Of a DNA stretch of 64,000 bases, positions 1-10,749 are shown piece after piece; within the stretch, counting starts at the first letter, position 1; each line of letters begins with the position of its first letter. Both the position numbers and the translations under genes were made by a program. Origin of the DNA: Rhodamnia argentea (Eukaryota > Streptophyta > Magnoliopsida > Myrtales > Myrtaceae). The DNA lies in contig NC_063152.1 of assembly GCF_020921035.1 (NCBI RefSeq), positions 2,176,001 through 2,240,000 on the forward strand, read 5' to 3'. Under the pieces are notes generated by a model. The model was not told the origin of the DNA. It saw only the letters and a list, made by a program, of their open reading frames with translations, and did not search any database.

Positions 1-113
1 TATCATAGGATCAAACAGTATGAAGAAATATTTAGTCCAACTAGAGAATGTTAGGTGTTGCCAAAGAATAAAGTGACGGTATTTTAGGTAACTAGAGAAT
101 AATGTTAGCTTAC

Positions 114-1951
114 CTGTCATGCAAAGCAAAATGCCTCCAAGTGAGGTCCAACGATCCTTTCCTCCCCTTTTAAAGTACCGGTATATGTGCACAGGGGAAA
201 AAGCTCTCAGCACACTGCTATCGTATTTGAAGATGTTGATTATGCCAATCGCACCAATTAAAATGAACCAAAGCAGCACTATCGGGGCGAAGAGCCAACC
301 AACTTTATCAGTACCATAGTGTTGCACGCTAAAGAGACCTACCAATATTATGACAGCCACGAGAACCACGACATCTGGGTCAAAAAACCACACAAATCCT
401 TTAGAAAATTGCAAATCGACAAGCCAATTCAATAATAATGTCCAAGACGTGAGCTGTACCATTGCTCATGCCCGGATGATCTACCTTGATCCCACCAGCG
501 GCCGAAAGAACTGCTTGAAAACGGTGGCATCAGAAGTGTCAAAGTAAAATTGCAGGCACTTCATTAACATAAAAGAAATCAGGCTTGGACGGCCAATGTA
601 GTTGGACAAAGTTTAAAGAGGTAAAGGAAATAACCAGACAAGGAGTGACAAGATACAACCACCACCATATAGGACACTTTTAGACAAATGAAAACCAGTA
701 GATTTTCTGATGCTTCAACGCTTACACAGCATAAGGAGATCATGTGTCCAGAAGCAACACTGTACTGGTGGAGTGGATCAACCTTCATTGTTGTCCTCAG
801 AAAAGTGGACAAACAGTATGGCGCGGCACATGGTTTCTGGAATTATTAATCATGCAGAAAGAAAGATTTACCTGATATAGCTGGGGTGAGAATCCCATCA
901 CCAATCACCATGCAAGTGCCCACAAGGACGAGCATAAGAAGCGAATTCTTCCTGGATGCTTGTCTTTCCAACCACCCCTTGGTCTTCGCAGCAAAGGATT
1001 TCTCAGGGAATGTGGTACGGCTATATGTCGTTAGCTCCTCGTCAGTCCTATGCTGGTTTGGAATTGTTTTGATTTTCGCATGTCGACAGAGCAATGAGTA
1101 AAGAGCGAATGTTCCACCTACGCAATGAGGAGGATGGTCACAATTACTGCAACGAGCATCCTTAACATGTGTCTTGGTCCATCCCTTTGTCAGTGTCAAA
1201 AACAGTGAACTAATCGCTCCTAAAAAATGATATCAGCTTACCTTGTCCATTGTCATTCGCTCTGCACACCACAAAAACGTACTTGAGGAGCGGAATGAGA
1301 GTAAGAGAATATATGATCAGCGATAGAGCTCCGACCACATCTTCCGTATCGTCTATCCCCCTTGGAAATGTATTGTAAAAGACATACAGAGGGGACGTGC
1401 CAAGATCCCCATAAACCACCCCAAGACTTTGGAATGCAAGCCGAAGAAGCAACAATGCTGAAAATTTCTGAAGAGCACATCAAGTCAACTGCCAGAATTC
1501 ATCGGAAAACCAGTGGATGATACATGTTTTGCATCATTTATTCACTTGCAGCCTCAATTTATAGATATTGACTGATGACAACACATCTTATATCCAAGAC
1601 CAACAAAAGAAGAAATCATAAACTAAGCGGATGAAGATCAAATGGGAGCAGAAAAATGTTGTCTATACACACTGCAAATTAGTAAAAGCTAAATAGAACA
1701 TCCCAAACTTTGCAATACAGAACATAAATTGAATCAATATGTTGCCCATTAAAGCAGTTAGTCCTCTTCTCTTAAGCAACAAAAGCATACGCTGTCTGGA
1801 AAAAAGTTGAGAGATCCCAAATTACCTTTTCTCTGTACATGTTTCTGAGCCTACCAGCCTCCTCATCCATGGGCTGATCAAGCTTTTGATCCAAAAACCA
1901 CATGCCGCCTTTGTTTTCAGTTTCATCATCCATTTCGACCCTCGAATCCAT
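114..1951 (-). CDS. KUP/HAK/KT potassium transporter, 5' part (truncated by window edge)
   Basis: High-affinity-type K+ uptake permease of the KUP/HAK/KT family, a plasma- or vacuolar-membrane K+ carrier. Coding exons on the minus strand: 1951-1826, 1467-1242, 1117-872, 510-460 and 374-114; all have GT-AG borders and the phases join without a break, giving 262 codons plus one base. Visible family hallmarks are [14 protein letters not shown] (about residues 58-71), the [21 protein letters not shown] region split by intron 2 (about 112-132), [16 protein letters not shown] just before intron 3, and [15 protein letters not shown] in the last exon. The acidic N-terminus starting [10 protein letters not shown] resembles what I recall of the KUP10/KUP11 subgroup. 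The start is the first in-frame ATG of exon 1. The C-terminal two thirds lie left of base 1; bases 1-113 are intron. Subgroup assignment is tentative; family assignment is firm. Confidence 0.93.
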
Positions 1952-2900
1952 CTAAAACTTACTTCAAAGGACTTTGCCCACTTCACCAGCTACTGATGCT
2001 ATCTTCAAAGCAACCGTCTTAGATTTTACCGCTCCTGCAGCTACTATCACTAGGTTGACACCCGAAGAGACATGCGCTCACGAACCCAAGGACCAAAATC
2101 TTCCCTTCGAAGAAGAAAATTGGAATCGGTTGAATAGCTTGGGACTAAGCCTCATACGAAATCTAATGGTCCAGCTGAATCAAGAATTGAAACTTGGCCC
2201 AGGAAATCTAAAACAAGGCCGCAGATGGTGAATCAACCCCCATTCAGCACAAATGTTTCCACAAATTTTCATGAAGCAACCAAACCGAGCAAGAACCTTG
2301 AAGCTCAAAACTGATGCCGATAGCCTCAAACGAAACAAGTCGAGAAAGCATAAAGGCCGCAGCTTGAAGCTCCGATTCCAGCACAAACAAGCTTTTCCAC
2401 CATATTCGAGCAAGAATCCCGACACCAACCCGGGCAGAGACACCGCCTCCAGAGAAAAGAATGAAACAGAGGAGATGGGTACTTGTCCTTCCTCGATACA
2501 ATAAATTAGCAAGTGGGGTCAGCTCTACTCTTCCACATAACTCTTAACCGCATCCACATGATCAGGAAAAATTTCTGGAAAACCCAAGTCGGTTTTCAAG
2601 AGTGAGAGAGAAGCGGGGGCCGCGACAGAAACCGATGGAGATGGCAGTGAAAACAGAGCAACTCTGTGGCAGCAGAGTCCCGTTAAGAACTTAACTTTCA
2701 CTTAAGAGAAGTCACAGCCGCCCTCCATTTGGAAGAAGCAAGCAGACAAAAATTGCTGCCGAGACCCACCAGGGAGAGAGAAGGTGGGTGCGTAAGCATC
2801 TTTGTCTCCTTGTTCTTCCGGTGAACACGTTTCCATTGGCGGGATCTGTGCAGCATAAACAGTCGAAAATGGAGAATATTGAATAACTCAAATTTAATCA
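1952..2900 (-). other. Probable 5' leader and promoter of the KUP gene
   Basis: No protein-coding signal. Read on the minus strand, the stretch 2880-2560 is less AT-rich than the intergenic DNA beyond it, contains CT-rich runs typical of plant leaders and lies directly upstream of the transporter start codon. KUP genes often have introns in the leader, so a noncoding first exon here is likely, but I cannot fix its borders. The short open frames on both strands show no family resemblance. Confidence 0.35.
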
Positions 2901-4080
2901 ATGATTATGATATCCGGGGAAATGTCCATCGAGCAATAATGACATTTTTTTTATTTTGGTCGAAAGCGATAATGGCATTTACTATTCCACTTTTCTCGAT
3001 TCGCGGACAACACTTTTCGAGCTGAAATTTCTGCTCAAAAAGTATTCTTACGGTAGAAAATTCAAATTCATTCGATAACGTAACTTCCGAAAAATAAATT
3101 TGTTTGGTTACAACTTCATTTTTCAATTTTTATAGTATTTTTTTACTCCATAAGTGATTTTGGAGTCGTTTTTTTACTTGTCAAAAAAATTTCTCTTTTG
3201 GTCAAACTTTTGGAGACACTTGAAAAGGAAATAAAAAATTACTTCTCTCTAGAAGTTGAAAGATCAACTTCTAGCCAGAAGTTGATTTCTAGAGTATAAG
3301 TGTTGCCGTGCACACCTCGAACTTTTTATTTGAAGAGAAATATCTTAATTTTTCAAAAACATTTAAATCTAAACGTTAAAAATTCTTTTATTTATCCAAA
3401 CTTAGAGTATTTTTTACTTTTCCAAACCAAAGGGAAATTTGACCAAAAAAAAACCTAGAGGGAAACGTAATTGTCGATAATTGTAATTTATACGCTTTAT
3501 TACGAACTTTTCGATTCAACTAACATCCATAAATGCCGTGAATGGTCCTCCAGGGTATTGGGTAATGAAGACGTGATCTACCAAGGTGATGTGCAGGACC
3601 CTTATATAGAAAAATATGCCCAATTTAAATCGGGCTTTTGGCTAATTATTCAATTTTTCTATCTATGTTGCTTTCAAGTGGACAACTTTCTATCCCTTTT
3701 TGTAATACTAGGAATATAACACATTCACATTATATATGTATAAATTCGTCGCACATTAGATTAGGCTCGTCCTCTCGAAGGTAGGGCATATTGTGCTGCA
3801 TATTGATGGAACAGATGCGGGGACAAGAAATCACACAGATGGAGATGAAGATGAGATCGTAATCGAGGCAACCACGAATTGGAATAAACTTATTAGGAGC
3901 CTAATCTTTAATGCACATATTTGCTCATCTTTGCTTTGATGTGGATGATAAATAGGGAAACTAGCGCAAAAATGATCCTATGAGCTTTGGCTCAATGTGT
4001 ATTTTCATCCATGAACTTGGTCTATGGGCTTTAGTTTAATATGTAATATCGTCTCTAGACATTTATGAAATATACGAAAA
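2900..4080. other. AT-rich intergenic DNA, no gene seen
   Basis: Low-complexity, AT-rich spacer with several homopolymer runs. The open frames are short and show no recognisable domain. A small foldback is visible near 3245-3290, where AACTTCT and AGAAGTT alternate. Nothing else can be supported. Confidence 0.5.
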
Positions 4081-4284
4081 TATTCAATATTATCCTTGAA
4101 CTTGAATTACTTGGAGAATAACATTAGATATTTTCATATAGTCTAGAGACTGCAATGATATTTACTAAACTCATGAATGAAATTGCACATTAGGCTAAAG
4201 TTCAAAGACCATATTTGATAAATTAAAAGTTTTGGAACAAAATCGCATACTTGGTCAAAGTTACATGGAATTTGTGCTTCTCGT

Positions 4285-4405
4285 GCCAAAAAAAAAAAAA
4301 TGAATTGAAACGAATATTCGGTTGGCTGAAAATGAAAGAAGAGCAGTCCACACACCCATCATTGCACACGGAATACGAGCAGCACTGGGTACATGTCCTT
4401 TATAA
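4285..4405 (+). repeat. Inverted-repeat partner of 8690-8800
   Basis: Read forward, this segment (GGCTGAAAATGAAAGAAGAG around 4323, then GGAATACGAGCAGCACTGGG around 4370) matches the reverse complement of 8690-8800, which carries CTCTTCTTTCATTTTCAGCT and ACCACTCGTATTCC. Each copy has an A-rich tract nearby. The DNA just before it (about 4080-4280) instead matches 8400-8580 in direct orientation, so one of the two loci has had a local inversion or holds two differently oriented element pieces. Confidence 0.55.
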
Positions 4406-6049
4406 AAATGGTCCCATCCCAACTCTCCAAAAAATCTTCTTAAAAGTTGGTAGATTTAATTGGTGACAAGTAAACGTTGGAAATTTTTTTTTATGAATGT
4501 TGACAAGTAAGAGTTGGCAAATAAATGTCGGTAATTTGATATAAATGCGGGTGAATTTAAAAAGAAAAACTCAATAATTGGTGATAAGCAACTTAAAGTG
4601 AAATTTGATAAATCTAAATTAGTTGGTAAGAGAATAGGAGAAAATTTCTAGTAAATTAGACAAATGAAAGCTCGACAAATTCAATGTGTTTGTAAGAGGG
4701 ACAAATAAAAATTGGTAAATCATATAGCAAAAGTATAAATTAAAAAAATAGAAAAAAAAAAACGTTGGTAAGAGAGTGTCCCAAAATTAATCAGTAACTT
4801 AACCTTGAAAAAAAGTTCGCGAGTTACAAAAACAAAGATTTGTAAATGCAGCTAATAATTGATAAATTTAAGGTCTTGGTAAGAAAGACAAATAAAGTTA
4901 CGAAATGAAAAGGCTAGTTGATAATCATAGACCGTAAAAATAGTTTGTATTTTCGTTAACTATATGTAATTTACTGATAAGTTATCAAGAAACATATGAT
5001 TGGTACGTTTTTTTATCAACCATTTTTTTTTACTCTTACGAACTCCTTCAGAAATCCATTTTTTTTAAAACGGAACAACAGAATCGTCCAAACTTACTTT
5101 GGTGAGAAGATATGAAATTATATAAATAGACCGTTGGCATTAGATCGAAATATTTAATCAACACATACGTCTACTTCAGTGATTGGAATGATATAAGAGG
5201 ACAAACACTCTTTTAACTTTATCAATCAATTAAAAAAATATAAATTTAGAATTAAATGGTTAATACCATGGAAAATATTAAACCGGTATAATTATGACAA
5301 ATTTACCCCTCATCAATTTTTGGGCCATCAAAAACTCAAAACGATTTAGGATTTTTCATGATACATATATGATGAATTTACTCAAATTAATGTTTGATCA
5401 CCAAAAATTTCAAACCAATACACCTAAGACATACCCAATTGATATATATTTTTCATGGAGACTTGTCATGACCACTGAGTTACTGTTATGTTTTTTTTTT
5501 ACTTAGCAATTTCACAGCAATATTTGATGGAAGCCAACGTAGGCTAAATAAGTCGAGAGTGTAACAATTGAGGTTTCTTGTAGTCCAAAAGTTAGTTTTG
5601 AATAAATTTGTCACGTATATACTTGTTTGGGGTTCTTTATGATTTAATAATTAGTTTTGAATAAATTTATCACATGTGTACCGATTTAAGATTTTTCATG
5701 ATATTAACTCATAATTACAATAGGCACATTATAGTCCAACTAAAAGTTGCGTGCACGTCAGTGCTAATCTTATGAGTTAGAACCCAATTTGACATGATGG
5801 TCAATCCCAAAATACTAAGGAATCAAGGTACTCTGATCATGATTAGCCTTGGAAAATTAACGTATTCTATTGACACGTGTGATGTAGTCAGATATTAACG
5901 CTTACACGTATGCGGAAGAAAAATTTTCGAAGGAGATGATAAAACAAAAAGACAAAAAAATGTCAATTGGCTTGATAATACATGCTTAAATAGAAAAAAA
6001 AAAAATTTGCGTAATCTCCATTACTTTCAGATTAGACGAAGTATAGCTT

Positions 6050-6395
6050 TTTCCTGTTGAGGTGCGGTTCATGCTTCCCAATAACAGAAAAGTATATGAG
6101 TCTCGCTTCATGTTGAGCGAGCGGGGGTCTCAAGGGAGCAACATTCCCTAGACACCAATCGGCTTTTACGATTTAAGTCATTATTTTTTCATTGATAATT
6201 TGGGTTTGGGTTCATGGATAACTACTTGAGTAATATAACAAGAAATGCAATGTGCTAATTACAGTAAAATTCTCTACTAGATGTAGCCCTAATTTATGCA
6301 TGAATCGGGATAAAATCTCTTGTATCAATTTTCTCTTTTTCACTATGCTTTACTTCATTATGCTTGTGTGTCGACTTCTAACATTCCAAATGTCT
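6050..6395 (+). mobile_element. LTR-retrotransposon fragment (LTR 3' part)
   Basis: This stretch is clearly similar to 55380-55772: both share GTGCAATGTGCT, ATTACAGT, a CCCTAATTTA landmark and a T-rich tail ending near CTAACA. That tail style (a CTTGTRTCTCGATTTC-like run before a terminal TAACA) is typical of plant Copia-type LTR ends. No polymerase or integrase reading frame is adjacent, so it is a solo or broken LTR. The left border could not be placed. Confidence 0.45.
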
Positions 6396-6516
6396 CAAGA
6401 GTAATAGCGATGGTGCTTCTCCGTTATCCGTCGGTCCCACTATTGGGTATCACGAGCTGATCCGTTTAGCTGGGCCTTCAATGCTTGTCTGGTTAAGGTT
6501 GGAGATAATGCACTTA

Positions 6517-6738
6517 GGTCCCGTTTATTTCGCAAAAATTAAATAATTTTAAATATATTTTCCTAAAAATAATAACTTATATAGTTTTAAATAATTAATC
6601 AATAAAAAATATCTCAATTATTGACAACAACATATAATATTTTCATGAAAGTCGAAAGTATTTTCGTTAATTATTTTTTGTAAGCGATATAAGCGCTTAT
6701 TTTTAACAAAATTTTTTCTAAAGCATATATATATTTCA

Positions 6739-6781
<43 letters not shown>

Positions 6782-6784
6782 CCC
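6517..6784 (+). mobile_element. Tourist/Harbinger-like MITE, copy 1
   Basis: Long-TIR foldback element. The left end reads GGTCCCGTTTATTTCGC next to TTA (6514-6516), and TTA follows the right end at 6785-6787. The right arm is interrupted by a 37-base A tract (6740-6776). TTA target duplication and G(G/A)(C/T)(T/C)C termini are those of PIF/Harbinger-derived Tourist MITEs. Confidence 0.6.
6740..6776. repeat. 37-base poly-A tract
   Basis: Uninterrupted A homopolymer inside the right arm of a MITE copy. Other copies lack it. Either a slippage expansion, an inserted poly-A tail, or an assembly artefact. Confidence 0.95.
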
Positions 6785-7085
6785 TTAATGCTTGTTCTTT
6801 ACGTAGGCTTATCGTTTTCATCATCATTTTCATCATGATCATTATCATTGCTAATATTACCACTGCTATAAAGCCACGTGGCCAACAAAAAAAGGGGCTA
6901 CGTGACCAATTTCCCCACAAATGCATCTATATACCCCGCACCTTCGGATGAATGTAGCATAATCCTAAAATTCAATCATTGCGAGCCGTGACTGCGACTA
7001 TAAGCCGCCGGTCCAAGTGCAATCGATCTCGAATAGTCATTCTATTTTCGATGAAGATTGCGCGCGATTAGAATCATCTCATAAT

Positions 7086-8035
7086 CCGAAAATCGTGTGG
7101 CAAGATGCGGGCACGACATATATAGTTCACTATTGATATTCAAAGAATCGGGATTGATAGAGAGGGGGGCACATCCGTTTTCGCATGAACACGATCATCT
7201 TCCTTTCGAAAAAGAAGAATTGAATTTAGTAAATGATAAGTGCACCGAAAGTTTTAAAATTTATCACGAAAGTATAAAGAAATCCAAAAAATTTTAAAAA
7301 ATACAATCAAATCCTAAAATTTATCACGAAATTACAATAGTGTCCTAAAACTTTAAAAAATTGTAATCGAGTTTTAAAATTTGTCACGAAAGTGCAGCCG
7401 ACATCTAAAACTTTCAAAAGGTGCAATCAGCGAAATAACTTGATTTTAGCAATTTGACAAGTTTAAAGATTTGATTGTACTTTTTCAATATTTTAAGACT
7501 CCATTGCATTTTCTCACAAATTTCATGACTTAATTGTACTTTTTGAAATTTTTTTAATTCAATTGCACTTTCGTGATTACCGAAGCACTTATCTCATTTA
7601 CTAATCAGACAAGAAATCACAAGGAAATACGATTAATTGTCAACAGGACAAGGTCGAGGTCACGATCTCTCGACGTCACAAGGCAGCGATACACCGTTGA
7701 ATCTCGAACGATTTAAATTATTGTTTTGTTTAGTCACATCTAACAAAGGGACGCCTAAACTTATGGAAAGCATACTTCCGTGATTCGAAGATGTACGTTT
7801 AGGATTGGAACTAGACAGAAAGATAAGGCCAAAAACTTTCTGGACTGGGTCATGATGAGATTATTGTGATTTTTCTTTTGTTGTTAAAAGTAAAATTACA
7901 TTTTAATAGAGCAGACAAAGTTGAATGTCGTTAGCGGCATTCGAGTCAATGCTCATAAAAAAGCAAGTGACATGAAATGCACAAGATAGAAGCACCTTGC
8001 CAATTTTTATAATGATGCAGGTTGTTATCCAAAAA
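7086..8035. other. Intergenic; imperfect local repeats only
   Basis: Bases 7255-7420 contain three imperfect direct copies of a roughly 60-base motif (AAAATTTATCACGAAAGT then CCTAAAACTTT). 7440-7570 carries related sequence in inverted orientation, so the whole stretch is a foldback. This looks like a MITE with TIRs built from short repeats. No gene is visible. Confidence 0.45.
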
Positions 8036-8399
8036 ATCATAAATCTATTGTTAGGCGGCCTATTCGGTCATGAATTTTTCAACGTGCCAGTTTAATCATC
8101 AACCTTCTGACAACTTGCAAATTTAATCCTAAATATTTTTTTTGGTCATAAGTTTTAAATATTTTAACGATTTGCTAATTTATTCATTTCGATCAATTTT
8201 AACTCGAAATCACTAACATGACGGTCTAGTCAACGCCGACTGTTCTATGTGGCACATATGGTGAAGATGTGAATAATTTTATTTAATTTTTTAAAATTAT
8301 CTCCTATTTTCTTTTCTTGCTCTTTTCGCTTTCGTTTCTTTTTTTTTTTACTTCTTCTTTTTTTTTTCAATTCTTTTTTAAACTTGTCCAACGTTGTCA

Positions 8400-8800
8400 T
8401 TCCATTAACTCGAATTTAGGAGCAATATTAAATATTTTCATACAGTCTAGGGATTAGATTGTACATTTATTAAATGTCCAAGGATCACATTATTAAAAGT
8501 TCAGAGCTGGCATTGCGTAATTAGTCAAAGCTTAAATACCATTTATATCATTATCGCCAAAGAAAACTATGCACTTAATATTTTAAATTTTCATTTGTAC
8601 GTAGCAATAGGGACAGTCCGGCTTTTTAAATTAAAAAAAAAAAAAAAAACACTTTTGGAGAGCCGGGACCATTTTGACATAGCACATGTGCCCAAGCACC
8701 ACTCGTATTCCTTGTACAGTGATAGGCCCCTTTGCAGATGCGTGGGACTCCTCTTCTTTCATTTTCAGCTGACCCACCATTCATTTCAGTTCAATTTTTT
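8400..8800 (-). repeat. Second copy of the 4.1-4.4 kb repeat, partly inverted
   Basis: Bases 8400-8580 match about 4080-4280 in direct orientation (shared TTAAATATTTTCATA and TAGTCTAGRGA stretches), while 8690-8800 match 4285-4405 as a reverse complement. The open frame through 8595-9002 arises from this repeat and poly-A/T tracts and is not taken as a gene. Confidence 0.5.
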
Positions 8801-9079
8801 TCCCTTTTTTGGCAGGAGCAATATATTTTCTATTTTTTTAAAAATTAAGAGATACTATAATAATGTGGACAAGATTTCATGTCGGCTGTCCATGAATCTA
8901 GAAAGAAGATTGGGTTTTTGGGGGGGGATAAGATCGACTGCTGGAACATGTCTTCCTTTCGATTTGGGTTGCAAATTAATTAATTTGCCAATCAATAAAT
9001 AAAGGAGTTGATTGCTCGAAAAGATTTGTCAGGCTCAAAAGAGTAAAGGTGCGAATGATAACCATTTATTTGTAGAATC

Positions 9080-9475
9080 AAATTCTGGCTAGAGACAGAT
9101 TTTTCTATTTCTAGTTTCTAGACAAGTAAATAAATGCATTTGATAACGACACAAAATTTCTGTTTCGGGATCGGAAATTCATTTGGTAATGACATAAAAT
9201 TTTTATGGCTGGCGACAGCACTGCGGACAACGGACAAGTGAACTTGGGGAAGGCGGGCTACCGGACCGCAATCGGCGAACGGTAGATCGGCAATTGAGAC
9301 GCGAGAGAAAAGGTGGGAGCGACAATAATAATTCTTATTTCTCATTTTTGTTCTAAACCTATTTCTAGGATAAAAGTTTGTTCAAGAAATAGAAAAATGA
9401 TATTGCGTTACCAAACAAATTTCAACTTCAATAGAAATAGAGAAACAGAATAGTTATTATTCTCGTTATAAACTT
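9080..9475. mobile_element. Probable MITE with ATTTGRTAACG arms
   Basis: Left arm (about 9085-9200) includes TTTCTATTTCTAG and ATTTGATAACGACA. The right arm (9390-9475) includes the complement pattern GCGTTACCAAACAAAT followed by AATAGAAATAGAGAAACAGA. The arms can pair over most of their length. No target duplication was identified. The right half recurs at 13880-14040 in the tandem unit. Confidence 0.45.
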
Positions 9476-10314
9476 TCAAAGGTAGAAGAAATTGCACTTA
9501 TGTATAACATTGAGTGAGGATTTCGTAATTAGATTAGCACAATTAAATACTAACTTCTGATTAATGTTGTCTCGAGAGATCATTTATTTTCCGATAGCGT
9601 AAGTATTAGGTTAAAAGTGCTTTAGCCCAACGACAAATTAGGAAATTCCATGGTCGATTATTGCCTACTTTTTTTTTCGATTATTGCTTACTTCACCTTC
9701 TTATTTTTATTTTGCTAATATTTTTTATTCGACTTTTTTATGTACGAAGAACTTGTTGTCCTATAAAAAATTGGACTAAGTAGTCATAACTCCTTTAAGA
9801 ATTAAGTAACGTGAATAGTTTGTTTCTAATCTTTTCACCAGTCACATGACGAAGTCTAAATGATACACAACGTCGAAAACATTTGATAAACAGGTCTACA
9901 TCAGCGGTTGAACAAGATGAAACCGCAAACAACATTATAATTTCACCAATTAATAAAGATAGATCGGATTTAGTAATCGAACTAAGTCAACGTTAGCATC
10001 CGACTTGGTATTATGTCCCAATAAACTACTAAGGAATCAAGGCCCCCCTGGATCAATTAAACAATCGCAATTAGCGTGGGATAATTACAGTATTATTGGC
10101 GTGCGTGGTACAGTCAGATATTAATGCTTCCACGTGTACGAAAGAGACAAATACTGTTAATTTGCTAACCGATAAGTGATAAAATACGATTGCAAAAAGA
10201 AAAAAGGATTAAATACAAATAGGTTGCAAAATCTCCGTTAATTTTAGATGGAGGAAATACGACGTTTTTCAAGCAACTCGAGACTTTCGACAGAAAAAAA
10301 AAAAAAAAACAACT

Positions 10315-10440
10315 CGAGAGTAACCACTGGGGGTTGCCCAATGGCCATCCTTTCCACTATAGAAAGAGAAGGTGGGGAGTTCGATTTCTCACCTTCTCAA
10401 GAAGGTGGGGATGGGAACAGGTGAATGATGGAGCAAGGTT
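10315..10440 (+). mobile_element. Possible tRNA-derived SINE head
   Basis: A tRNA-like internal promoter is visible: an A-box-like TTGCCCAATGGCC at 10334-10346 and a B-box-like GAGTTCGATTTCTC at 10377-10390, about 44 bases apart. The B-box lies in a small stem GGTGG/CACC. The segment repeats at 14965-15060, and its B-box half repeats at 11930-11965. The A-box is a poor match and there is no clean acceptor stem, so it is not a tRNA gene. Confidence 0.35.
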
Positions 10441-10533
10441 TTGCAACCACTTGTAAAATAGAATACGTCTGCCTGTCTTTTATACATCCAGGGTGCAATG
10501 CTTGTCAGGTCAAGTTTGGAGATGATGCACTTA

Positions 10534-10749
10534 GGCTCAATTTGTTTCATGAAAAATGAGCAATTTGAAAAATATTTTCTTGAAAATAATTGTTTGTATC
10601 GTTTTTTTAATTTTACTGTCCATGACAATATTTAGACATAAATTGTTCTTGGTAAAAAAATTTTCATTAACTAATTATGAGCGACACAAGAGGTCATTTT
10701 TAGGAAAATATTTTTTAAATCATTTATTTTTGTCTAAACAAACAGAGCT
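10534..10749 (+). mobile_element. Tourist/Harbinger-like MITE, copy 2
   Basis: 216-bp foldback flanked by TTA at 10531-10533 and 10750-10752. Left end GGCTCAATTTGTTTCATG, right end CTAAACAAACAGAGCT. The inner arms AATTTGAAAAATATTTTC and GAAAATATTTTTTAAAT pair with each other. Confidence 0.7.

Larger units (their letters stand above)
4500..7085 (+). repeat. Older, diverged copy of the 4-kb tandem unit
   Basis: Diverged matches to the younger units: 4660-5230 resembles 12570-13200 and 15600-16250 (same order of TTTGTAAGAG, AGAAAGACAAATAA, CAACCATTTTTTTT and TCTACTTCAGTG landmarks). 5720-5920 resembles 10000-10140 (ACTAAGGAATCAAGG, then GTCAGATATTAA). 6490-6784 holds a MITE copy, and 6790-7020 resembles 12280-12450 and 15290-15490 (ACTATAAGCC landmark). 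The order is broken by an LTR-like fragment at 6050-6395. No conserved reading frame runs through any of the copies. Confidence 0.6.

Noticed and set aside
6618-6926. 102-codon minus-strand frame with a Phe run
   Set aside because: Created by the 37-base poly-A tract in a MITE arm.
7255-7570. CRISPR-like regular repeats
   Set aside because: Imperfect AT-rich direct and inverted repeats in a plant nuclear context; no fixed spacer length and the two halves fold on each other as in a MITE.
10334-10390. Possible tRNA gene
   Set aside because: Only weak A and B boxes; no acceptor stem, anticodon arm or terminator that would make a tRNA cloverleaf. Listed as a possible SINE head instead.
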